From: Hyphomicrobiaceae bacterium
GTDB taxonomy: Bacteria; Pseudomonadota; Alphaproteobacteria; Rhizobiales; Ancalomicrobiaceae
Length of the DNA stretch: 38,999 nt
Assembly: GCA_016793065.1 (NCBI GenBank)
Contig: JAEULV010000097.1
Location: forward strand, 1-38,999
Direction of reading: 5' to 3'
Below are positions 1-8,234 of this stretch, in pieces. Every line of letters starts with the position of its first letter. Within the stretch, counting starts at the first letter, position 1. The position numbers and the translations under genes are program-made. Below the pieces are notes generated by a model. The model ran no database searches. It was not told the origin of the DNA and saw only the letters and a program-made list of their open reading frames with translations.

Positions 1-116
1 CCACCGATCTCCCAATCCCGCCGCGCCGCACCAAACGGGGCTGGCCCCGGCCGCCGATCCGCGCGACAATCCCCGCCATACACCACGCACCAGCCTCCGC
101 CGTCACCGAGCCCAAC

Positions 117-782
117 ATGCCCCGCCGCCCGTCCGCCCCCGCCCTGTTCGATCTCGCCGATCTCGGCCCCGATTTCAGCTTCGAGGACCGCGCCCGCAAG
201 CGCGGCGCCGCCCGTGTCGCCGGCATCGACGAGGCCGGGCGCGGTCCGCTCGCCGGCCCGGTCGTGGTCGCCGCCGTCGTTCTCGATCGCCGCCGGGTGC
301 CCAAGGGCCTCGACGATTCCAAGGCGCTGACGGCGGCCCGGCGCGAGAAGCTCTATGCCGAGATCATGCGGGTCGCCGATGTCGGCATCACCCTGGTGTC
401 GCCGGCGACGATCGATCGCCGCAACATCCTCGCCGCCACGCTCGCCGGCATGGCGGAGGCGGCGAACGCCCTGGCGTTGCCGCCGGACTTCGCCCTGATC
501 GATGGCCGCGACGTCCCCTCCGGCCTGCCCTGTCCCGGTGAGGCGGTGGTCAAGGGCGACGCCCGCTCCCGCTCGATCGCCGCCGCCTCGATCATTGCCA
601 AGGTGACGCGCGACCGGTTGATGACGGCGATGGATGAGCTCTATCCCGCCTATGGCTTTGCCCGCCACATGGGCTACGGCACCGCCGCCCACCTCGAGGC
701 ATTGCGCGCCCACGGCCCATGCCCGCTGCACCGCTTCAGCTTCGCCCCCGTGCGCGACGCCGCCGGCGCCATTCCGCGCTGA
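117..782 (+). CDS. rnhB: Ribonuclease HII
   Basis: A 221-residue type 2 RNase H, which cleaves the RNA strand of RNA/DNA hybrids and excises ribonucleotides misincorporated in DNA. The family signature GIDEAGRGPLAGPV lies at residues 36-49 and supplies Asp38 and Glu39. The other expected metal ligands are Asp129 (in LIDG) and Asp166 (in KVTRD). The 30-residue N-terminal extension before the core is common in alphaproteobacteria. The ATG at 117 is the first plausible start, although no strong Shine-Dalgarno precedes it. The 116 bases upstream hold no gene I can recognise. The gene is convergent with phaB. Family assignment is secure; the exact start is less so. Confidence 0.95.
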   Translation: MPRRPSAPALFDLADLGPDFSFEDRARKRGAARVAGIDEAGRGPLAGPVVVAAVVLDRRRVPKGLDDSKALTAARREKLYAEIMRVADVGITLVSPATIDRRNILAATLAGMAEAANALALPPDFALIDGRDVPSGLPCPGEAVVKGDARSRSIAAASIIAKVTRDRLMTAMDELYPAYGFARHMGYGTAAHLEALRAHGPCPLHRFSFAPVRDAAGAIPR

Positions 783-894
783 CACGAGCCGGCGCGGGGG
801 ACACACGGATTTCTCATCCGCCGCGGAGCCAAGAGAACGTCGCGTCGGCAATGCCATCGGCCACTCAACCCGCCCGACGCTCCGGCGCCGACAA

Positions 895-925
895 CAAAAA
901 AGCCCCCGGCGCGACGCCGGAGGCT
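895..925 (-). terminator. Rho-independent terminator of phaAB
   Basis: Read on the minus strand, an 11-bp stem (AGCCTCCGGCG pairing with CGCCGGGGGCT, one G-U pair, TCG loop) is followed by six T residues. It starts 30 bases past the phaB stop, so it should end the phaA-phaB transcript before it runs into rnhB. Confidence 0.85.
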
Positions 926-954
926 CTGTCAGTTCGATCGATCGCGGCAGGCGA

Positions 955-1680
955 TCAGATCATGTACTGGCCGCCATTGGCCGAGATCGTCGAACCGGTG
1001 ATGAAGCCGGCCTCGTCGGCGGCGAGGAACACCACCGCGCGGGCGATCTCTTCCGGCTCGCCGAGGCGGCCGACCGGGATGTGCGGCAGGATCGCCTTTT
1101 CGATGACCGCCGGGTCGATCGCCTTGACCATGTCGGTGGCGATGTAGCCCGGGCAGATGGTGTTGACGGTGATGCCGGCCTTGGCGCCTTCCTGGGCGAG
1201 CGCCTTGACGAAGCCGATATCGCCCGACTTGGCGGCCGAATAGTTCACCTGGCCCATCTGGCCCTTCTGGCCGTTGACCGAGGAAATGCAGATGACGCGG
1301 CCGAACTTGCGGGCGCGCATGCCTTCCCACACCGGGCGGGTCATGTTGAACAGCGAGTTCAGGTTGGTGTTGATGACCGCGTACCACTGGTCCTTGGTCA
1401 TCTTGTGGAACATGCCATCCTTGGTGATGCCGGCATTGTTGACCAGCACGTCGACCGGGCCGAGTTCGGCCTCGACCTTGGCGATGCCGGCGGCGCAGGC
1501 GTCGTAGTCGGACACGTCCCACTTGTAGGTCGGGATGCCGGTCTCGGCGGTGAACGCCTTGGCGGCTTCGTCATTGCCGGCATAGGAAGCCGCGACCTTG
1601 TAGCCAGCCGCCTGCAGCGCCTTGGAAATCGCCGCGCCGATGCCGCGCGAACCGCCGGTGACGAGTGCAACTCTGCTCAT
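955..1680 (-). CDS. phaB: Acetoacetyl-CoA reductase PhaB
   Basis: A 241-residue short-chain dehydrogenase that reduces acetoacetyl-CoA to (R)-3-hydroxybutyryl-CoA with NADPH, the second step of polyhydroxybutyrate synthesis. The cofactor motif is TGGSRGIG (residues 8-15), followed by NNAG at 81-84. The active site is Ser134, Tyr147 and Lys151 (YSAAK). The segment INGQKGQ-like 'VNGQKGQMGQVNYSAAK' and the C-terminal 'FITGSTISANGGQYM' are typical of PhaB rather than FabG. Length matches the family. A purine-rich GGGGGG lies 7 bases before the ATG. It follows phaA on the same strand after 170 bases and ends at the terminator at 895-925. PHA synthase (phaC) is not in this window. Confidence 0.95.
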   Translation of the reverse strand: MSRVALVTGGSRGIGAAISKALQAAGYKVAASYAGNDEAAKAFTAETGIPTYKWDVSDYDACAAGIAKVEAELGPVDVLVNNAGITKDGMFHKMTKDQWYAVINTNLNSLFNMTRPVWEGMRARKFGRVICISSVNGQKGQMGQVNYSAAKSGDIGFVKALAQEGAKAGITVNTICPGYIATDMVKAIDPAVIEKAILPHIPVGRLGEPEEIARAVVFLAADEAGFITGSTISANGGQYMI

Positions 1681-1850
1681 GGAATTCCCCCCATTTATGG
1701 ATCACGGTTCTGATTTGACCGGATTGCCGTCCCTGCCTGCCGTCGAGGGCAGCCTTGAATACGAATCGATTTAAGACACAATCCAGCCGTCATTGACTTG
1801 ATCCGACTGGCCTTGCGACCAGTCGGACCATAACGCGATTTGGCTGTGGA

Positions 1851-3026
<1,176 letters not shown>

Positions 3027-3351
3027 GGTCTTCCTCCAATCCGGAAAATTGACTAACGAGCGTGACGATTCGTGGCAAATCCTGCGCCCCCCGACGGATT
3101 TGCCGCCACGCCGCCGTTGGGCGCCAATACACCCCCCTCGTTACACCAAGTCAACAACGGCCCCGCCTTCTTGCGCGCCCGCGCGATATCTCTTTGGTCG
3201 TAAACCGAGTTGCTAAAAAGGGTTGGCATAACGGCCGATTCCTCCGTAATCTGCCATTCAATTGAGCACGAATTCCGGCGGCCGGGCCCGGGCCGGCCGG
3301 GATGCGTGCAAGGGCCGCGGTCGCGGTCGAGACAGGAAATGGAAAACGTCC
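3027..3351. promoter_or_regulatory. Divergent phaA / phaR intergenic region
   Basis: These 325 bases separate divergent phaA and phaR and must hold both promoters. The part nearest phaR (about 3185-3265) is richer in A/T than its surroundings. I find no convincing operator dyad. PhaR proteins commonly autoregulate and bind pha promoters, so a PhaR site here is expected from family knowledge, not seen. A TTG at 3262 could extend phaR upstream by 30 residues, but that extension is basic, Gly/Arg-rich and unlike the family. Confidence 0.5.
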
Positions 3352-3924
3352 ATGGGGAAGACCCAAGAACCGACCGTCATCAAGAAGTATGCAAACCGGC
3401 GGCTCTACAACACCGGCACTTCGACCTATGTAACGCTTGAAGATCTGGCGGAAATGGTCAAGGCCCAGGAAGATTTCGTCGTATTTGATGCGAAAACGGG
3501 CGACGAGATTACCCGCTCCGTCCTGACCCAGATCATTTTCGAGCAAGAGAACAAGGGTCAGAACCTGCTTCCCATCGCCTTCCTGCGCCAGCTGATCCGC
3601 TTCTACGGCGACAGCATGCAGAACATGGTGCCGAGCTATCTCGAGTTCTCGCTTGAGTCGCTGGTGAAGGAGCAGGAGAAGTTCCGCGCCAATATGGCGC
3701 AGACCTTCGTCAACCCGTTCGACGCCCTGCAGGATCAGGCCCGCCGCAACCAGGAAATCTTCCAGCGCTCGATGCGGATGTTCATGCCCTTCGCCGCCGC
3801 CGAGGGCGAGGTCGCCAAGGACAAGCCGGCCGAGGTCGGCCCGACTAGCGAATTGGATGTCCTGAAGAAGCAGGTCGAGGAAATGCAGCGCCGGCTCGAC
3901 AAGCTCTCCGACACCGACAAGTAG
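3352..3924 (+). CDS. phaR: Polyhydroxyalkanoate synthesis repressor PhaR
   Basis: A 190-residue PhaR family regulator. Such proteins bind DNA and also nascent PHB, releasing repression of phasin and other pha genes when polymer appears. The N-terminal PHA-accumulation regulator DNA-binding domain begins at once (VIKKYANRRLYNTGTSTYV, residues 8-26), followed by the PHB-accumulation domain with 'IFEQENKGQNLLPIAFLRQLI'. The C-terminus (about 160-190) is a predicted coiled coil (LDVLKKQVEEMQRRLDKL). I chose the ATG at 3352 because the conserved domain starts there; a TTG at 3262 is the alternative. It is transcribed away from phaA, the usual alphaproteobacterial arrangement. Confidence 0.94.
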   Translation: MGKTQEPTVIKKYANRRLYNTGTSTYVTLEDLAEMVKAQEDFVVFDAKTGDEITRSVLTQIIFEQENKGQNLLPIAFLRQLIRFYGDSMQNMVPSYLEFSLESLVKEQEKFRANMAQTFVNPFDALQDQARRNQEIFQRSMRMFMPFAAAEGEVAKDKPAEVGPTSELDVLKKQVEEMQRRLDKLSDTDK

Positions 3925-3983
3925 TCCCCAAGCGACGGCGCGCCCGGCCCGGGTTTCGGACCGGCGGCGCCGGGGGGCGCGAC

Positions 3984-5777
3984 TCAGCCGGCCTTGGCCA
4001 ACGGACGGGCTTCGATCTGTCCCGGCCAGGGGCGCAGCGTCGATGCGTCGCCGATGAGGCTGCCCTGCAGGTAGTCGACGCCGAGCGACGACAGCAGCCG
4101 CGTGGTCTCCTCGTCACCCACCCATTCGGCGACGATCTCGGCGCCGAGCGCCTTGGCGATGTCGACGAGGCTCTTGACGAACACCTGGTCGATCGCGTCG
4201 CGCGCCGCGTTCTTCACGAACGCGCCGTCGATCTTGATGATGTCGACCTTCAGCGATTTCAGCGCCGCAAACGAGGTATAGCCGGCGCCGAAATCGTCGA
4301 TCGCCACCCGGCAGCCGATCGCCCTGAGGCTCTCGACCAGGACGCGTGTCTCTTCGACGTTCTGGATAGCCGCGCTTTCGGTGATCTCGATGATCAGCCG
4401 CTTCGACAGCCCTGGATGCGACCGGCAGATGCCGACGACGGTGTTCAGCCACGACGGATCGGTCGCCGTCTGCGGCGAGACGTTCAGCGACACCGAGATC
4501 TTAGGGTTGTCGATCAGCTCGCGCGTCGCCAGTTCCAGCACCCGGTTGTCGACCAGCCGGATCAGTCCCAGCCGCTCGGCCACCGGCACCAGATGCGCCG
4601 CCGAGGCAAAGGCGCCGTCGGTCTGCTCGTGGCGGACCAGGCATTCGTGGAAGGCGATGCCCCGGTCGCCGGTGCGCACGATCGGCTGATAGGCCAGCAC
4701 CATCCGCCGCTCGTTCAGCCCGCGCACGATGTCGTCGGCCAGCGCCACGTCGCGCCGCCGCTCGGCCATGCGTTCCGGATTCGGCGCATAGCACATGAAC
4801 GACGAACGGTGTGTCCGCCGGCTCAGCTGCAGCGCCTCCTGCGCCCGCAGCACCGCGTCGACGGCATTCTTGGCAAATCGCGGCGCGACGACGCCGCCGA
4901 TCGACGCCGTCGCCGAAACCGGCCCGGAATCCGTCGTGAACACTTCCTCGCCGATCGCCGCGACGAAGCGCTCGGCGGCGATGCCGATGTCCTGCTCGCT
5001 GCAGTTCATCATCACGATGGCGATCTTGTTGCCGGAATAGCGGCCGATGGCATCGCCGCCGCGCAGCCGCGTCTTCAGCCGCTTCGACGCCATGGCGATG
5101 ACCTGATCGGCGACATCGAAGCCATAGGCCTCGTTGATGACCTGCAGGTTGTCGATGGCGCAGATCAGCACGCCGACATTGGCGCGCAGCTTCTTCGCCG
5201 CCCCGATCGCCTCTTCCATCGCTTCCATCAGGTGGGCGCGGTTGAGCTGGCCGGTCAGTTCGTCGTAGCGCGACAGGAACGACAGCCGCTGCTCGCGCTC
5301 GTAGCGCTCGTTGATCACCCGCACCACGCCATGCGCCCGGCTCGGCTTGCCCCGGCTGTCGCCGAACCAGCGGCCGGTATCCTCGACCCAGAGCTTCACC
5401 TGGTCGCCCTTGCCGTGCGGCAGCAGCGCATATTGCAGCTGATACGGCACGCCTGTGCCCTGGTCGGTATTCGGCGCCGACATCACCGCGTCGTAGCGGG
5501 TAGCGAGGTTTTCCGGGTCGAGCATCGCGGCAAAACGCTTGCCGGTGGAGATGGAATCGAAGCTCGGCAGCTGCAGCACATCGAGCGCGTTCGAGCCCCA
5601 GCGCAGCACATCATCGTGGATCGACCATTCGTAGACGACTTCGCAAACCGACGTCAGGATGTCGCGGGCGCTCAAGACCGGAGCGCGGTCGAGCCGCGAC
5701 GGGGAAGTCTGAGAAATCCGGTCCACTATCCCACCCGCGGGCGCTCGGGCGCCCGTCCCTTCGATGTCGCGTTTCAC
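3984..5777 (-). CDS. GGDEF/EAL protein: degenerate GGDEF, probable c-di-GMP phosphodiesterase or sensor
   Basis: A 597-residue cytoplasmic protein with no membrane segment. Residues about 40-160 look like a PAS-type sensory domain (YEWSIHDDVLRWGSNALDVL). A GGDEF-like domain follows (about 165-335) and an EAL domain (about 345-585). The GGDEF signature is replaced by SGNKI (248-252), so cyclase activity is unlikely. The EAL domain keeps Glu378 (written ECL), Asn432, Asp494-Asp495 (DDFGAGY), Lys515 and Gln571. The usual AEGVE motif reads AEWVG (550-554), which loses the second glutamate. It may be a weak phosphodiesterase or a c-di-GMP/GTP-responsive regulator. It is convergent with phaR, 59 bases away. 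Confidence 0.88.
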   Translation of the reverse strand: MKRDIEGTGARAPAGGIVDRISQTSPSRLDRAPVLSARDILTSVCEVVYEWSIHDDVLRWGSNALDVLQLPSFDSISTGKRFAAMLDPENLATRYDAVMSAPNTDQGTGVPYQLQYALLPHGKGDQVKLWVEDTGRWFGDSRGKPSRAHGVVRVINERYEREQRLSFLSRYDELTGQLNRAHLMEAMEEAIGAAKKLRANVGVLICAIDNLQVINEAYGFDVADQVIAMASKRLKTRLRGGDAIGRYSGNKIAIVMMNCSEQDIGIAAERFVAAIGEEVFTTDSGPVSATASIGGVVAPRFAKNAVDAVLRAQEALQLSRRTHRSSFMCYAPNPERMAERRRDVALADDIVRGLNERRMVLAYQPIVRTGDRGIAFHECLVRHEQTDGAFASAAHLVPVAERLGLIRLVDNRVLELATRELIDNPKISVSLNVSPQTATDPSWLNTVVGICRSHPGLSKRLIIEITESAAIQNVEETRVLVESLRAIGCRVAIDDFGAGYTSFAALKSLKVDIIKIDGAFVKNAARDAIDQVFVKSLVDIAKALGAEIVAEWVGDEETTRLLSSLGVDYLQGSLIGDASTLRPWPGQIEARPLAKAG

Positions 5778-6028
5778 CCCTCAGGCGGCAGGCGCCGACA
5801 GGTCGCGTTGCCTATCGTCATAGCTGACAAGAGGTGAAGAAACGCCAAACACCACGGCCGACGGTGTGAAATCCCGCCTTTGCCGCGCTTTCGCGCCATC
5901 CCGTCGGCTGGCGCCCGTGATGCGCGTCGCCCGGGTCGCCTGTCGCCGCCGCCCAGACAGGGCCTGTCCCGCCTGTGCGCCGGTGGCGGCGGCAGGCGAG
6001 GGCAGGGTGTTTGGCAAAGGGAACCCGC

Positions 6029-7084
6029 TCAGCCGTAAAGGCGGCCGGTGCGGGTGGCCATGAAGGCGGAAAGCGGGATCATTTCCTGCTTGAGGAAGCC
6101 CTGGTTCGGCAGTACGCCGTCGCGGACCATCTCGATCACGGCGACCGCCGAGGCGGACGTGGTCCACGAGATGGCGGTGCGGGTGGCGCCGGCGATCTCG
6201 ATCGGCCGCAGCACGCGGACGAATTCCTTGCGCAGCAGCCGGCCGCCGCGACTGCCCTCGGCCGAGACGTGGATATAGACGACGTCGTCGTCGACCGGCG
6301 GCTTGGCGTGCGTGAGGATCTCGCCGGCGATGGCGCGGCGGTCGCGCATCAGCAGTTCATGGAAGAAGAAGTTCATCAGCTCCATGTGGCCCGGATAGCG
6401 CATGGTCTTGTAGTCGATATTGTCGACCTTGCCCAAATAGGTCTCGCACATGGTGCCGAGCCCGCCCGATGTGGTGAAGGCTTCCAGCTTGACGCCGTCG
6501 ATGTAGAGCGTCTCCAGCCATTCCATCGGCGAAACCCACTTGTGGACGCCGTTCTCGATCACCTCGCAGTCGTTGAGGTATTCGTTGACGACGCCTTCCG
6601 ACGACCAGTTGAAGGCATAGCCCATCAGCCCGGTCGGGTGCTGCGGCAGCGCGCCGACGCGCATGCGCAGCGCCCGGCAATGCTCGAACTGCTCGACCAG
6701 CGACGCGCCGACAATGCCGACGAAGCCGGGGGCCAGCCCGCATTGCGGCGCCATCAATCCCTTCGACGTCTTCGCCAGCTCGATGATCGAGGCGGTGGTC
6801 GGCACGTCCTCGGTCAGGTCGAAATAGTGGATGCCGGCCGCGTGCGCGGCGGCGGCGATGCCCTTGTTGAGGTGATAGGGCAGGCACGACAGCACCGCGT
6901 CGACCTCGGCGAAAACCGGCCGCAGCGCCGCCGGCGAGCCGACGTCGAGGGTCGCGACCGGAAACGGCGTCGCCTCCAGCGGCAGGCGCAGGTCGAAACC
7001 GCGGACGGCAAAGCCGGACTGGTCGAGCAGGCGCGCGGCGAGGTCGCCGACCTTGCCGAGGCCAAGCACTGCGATGGATTTCAT
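6029..7084 (-). CDS. Saccharopine dehydrogenase-like NAD(P)-dependent oxidoreductase
   Basis: A 351-residue member of the saccharopine dehydrogenase / lysine 6-dehydrogenase superfamily. The N-terminus is a Rossmann fold with GLGKVG at residues 8-13, and 'DAVLSCLPYHLNKGIAAAAHAAGIHYFDLTED' is the family's typical second half of the nucleotide domain. 'CGLAPGFVG' and 'TSGGLGTMCETY' match the catalytic and dimerisation domain. It lacks the length of true saccharopine reductases and is nearer the lysine-dehydrogenase branch. The substrate cannot be told from sequence; an amino acid or imine is likely. It is the last gene of a three-gene minus-strand operon, 103 bases after the acyltransferase, with a hexamer tandem repeat in the gap. 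GGAGG lies just before the ATG. Confidence 0.85.
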   Translation of the reverse strand: MKSIAVLGLGKVGDLAARLLDQSGFAVRGFDLRLPLEATPFPVATLDVGSPAALRPVFAEVDAVLSCLPYHLNKGIAAAAHAAGIHYFDLTEDVPTTASIIELAKTSKGLMAPQCGLAPGFVGIVGASLVEQFEHCRALRMRVGALPQHPTGLMGYAFNWSSEGVVNEYLNDCEVIENGVHKWVSPMEWLETLYIDGVKLEAFTTSGGLGTMCETYLGKVDNIDYKTMRYPGHMELMNFFFHELLMRDRRAIAGEILTHAKPPVDDDVVYIHVSAEGSRGGRLLRKEFVRVLRPIEIAGATRTAISWTTSASAVAVIEMVRDGVLPNQGFLKQEMIPLSAFMATRTGRLYG

Positions 7085-7120
7085 GGGGGTTCCTCCGGTA
7101 GGATTTTCTTGTTTTGGTAT

Positions 7121-7146
7121 CGTTGTCGTTGTCGTTGTCGTTGTCG
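7121..7146. repeat. Hexanucleotide tandem repeat (CGTTGT)4
   Basis: Four perfect copies of CGTTGT plus a partial CG lie in the 103-base gap between the acyltransferase stop (7188) and the saccharopine-dehydrogenase-like start (7084). On the coding (minus) strand the unit reads ACAACG. It lies about 37-62 bases before the start codon, in the leader of the last gene. Confidence 0.9.
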
Positions 7147-7187
7147 CCGCGTTGCGCCGGCGTCCCGCCGCAACGCGGTCTCTTTCG

Positions 7188-8231
7188 TCAGCCCGTCGCC
7201 AGCGGCCGCTGGTCGGGCAATCCCATGGCGATCACCAGCGGGTCGGCCTTCTGGCGGGCGATGAAGTCGGCCTTCGAGGCAAGCCCCTGCCAGCCGATGC
7301 CGATCAGCGATTGGGCGACGGCGCCGCCCAGCGTCGTGCCGGGGCCGAGCACGATGATCGCATCCGGCGCGAATTCGCGCATGCCGACTTCGATGGCGCG
7401 GGTGAAATCGTAGGTCTCGACCACCTGGGTGTCGAGCGTATAGGTCCGCAACGCCGTCTTCGAGCAGGCGTTGGGAAACCAGATGGCGCCGCGCCCGTCG
7501 ATCGCCGGCAATTGCGGCGAGGAAAACAGCGATTGCGGCAGCAGCGCCCGGCCGCGTTCCGCCACTGGCGCCTGCAGCGGCGTATGGAAGGCGGCGTGAT
7601 TGCCGAGCCGCATCGGAAACCGCCCGTCGACCGGCGGCAGCGCGGCCTCGATTGCCTTCAGGCCGGCCTCGTCGCCGGCGAACACCAGCATCCCGCCGAG
7701 CCGGATCGAGACATTGAGGCAATGGCCCGGGCGGGCATTGATCGCCTCGACCAGCGTCAGGAGATCGGCCTTGCGCCCGGCGATCTCGCGCCAGTCGGCA
7801 TCGACGAACGGGTAGATCAGCTGTCCGCCGATCAGGGTCTCCTGCATCAGCGCGCCCATGGTGTCGACGACGTCGAACGCTGCCATCGGCGCCAGCGCGC
7901 CGGCGCAGCCGAGGGCGATGTACCAGCCCATGGAATTGCCGGTGACGGCGGCGATTTCGAAGCGGTCGCGGTCGATGGCGAGGAAGTCGGCATGGGCGCA
8001 GGCAAGGATCAGCGGCGAGGCATTGTCGCCGCGCGTATGCTTCGCCATCGCGAAGCGCTCGGCGCCGTCAAGCTCGGTGATCGTCGCGCGGCCGCGCCGG
8101 CGACGCTCGGCGTCGAACGCCGCGACCAGCGCCCCGCCGCCGCCGTGGTGGCGGGCGAGATAGCCGAGTTCGTCCTTGTTGTAGGTGCCGCGGCCGGGAG
8201 CGACGACGAGGGCGCGTTTCTTGGTGCTCAT
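7188..8231 (-). CDS. FabD-like acyltransferase lacking the malonyl-binding arginine
   Basis: A 347-residue alpha/beta protein of the FabD (malonyl-CoA:ACP transacylase) fold. The nucleophile elbow is GNSMG with Ser100, and the catalytic His is His216 (AAFHTPLQAP). In E. coli FabD the arginine that binds the malonyl carboxylate lies 25 residues after the active Ser. Counting 25 residues without gaps here gives Met125 (VVDTMGALMQ against LVEMRGKFMQ). The oxyanion-loop GQGSQ is GRGTY (residues 13-17), and the residue after GNSMG is Trp instead of Glu. A non-carboxylated acyl substrate is therefore likely, so annotation as malonyltransferase would be doubtful. It starts 3 bases after the E1 fusion stop, implying translational coupling. 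Confidence 0.82.
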   Translation of the reverse strand: MSTKKRALVVAPGRGTYNKDELGYLARHHGGGGALVAAFDAERRRRGRATITELDGAERFAMAKHTRGDNASPLILACAHADFLAIDRDRFEIAAVTGNSMGWYIALGCAGALAPMAAFDVVDTMGALMQETLIGGQLIYPFVDADWREIAGRKADLLTLVEAINARPGHCLNVSIRLGGMLVFAGDEAGLKAIEAALPPVDGRFPMRLGNHAAFHTPLQAPVAERGRALLPQSLFSSPQLPAIDGRGAIWFPNACSKTALRTYTLDTQVVETYDFTRAIEVGMREFAPDAIIVLGPGTTLGGAVAQSLIGIGWQGLASKADFIARQKADPLVIAMGLPDQRPLATG

Positions 8232-8234
8232 GGC

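Noticed and set aside
7121..7146. Hexamer repeat considered as a CRISPR remnant
   Set aside because: The unit is six bases with no spacers.
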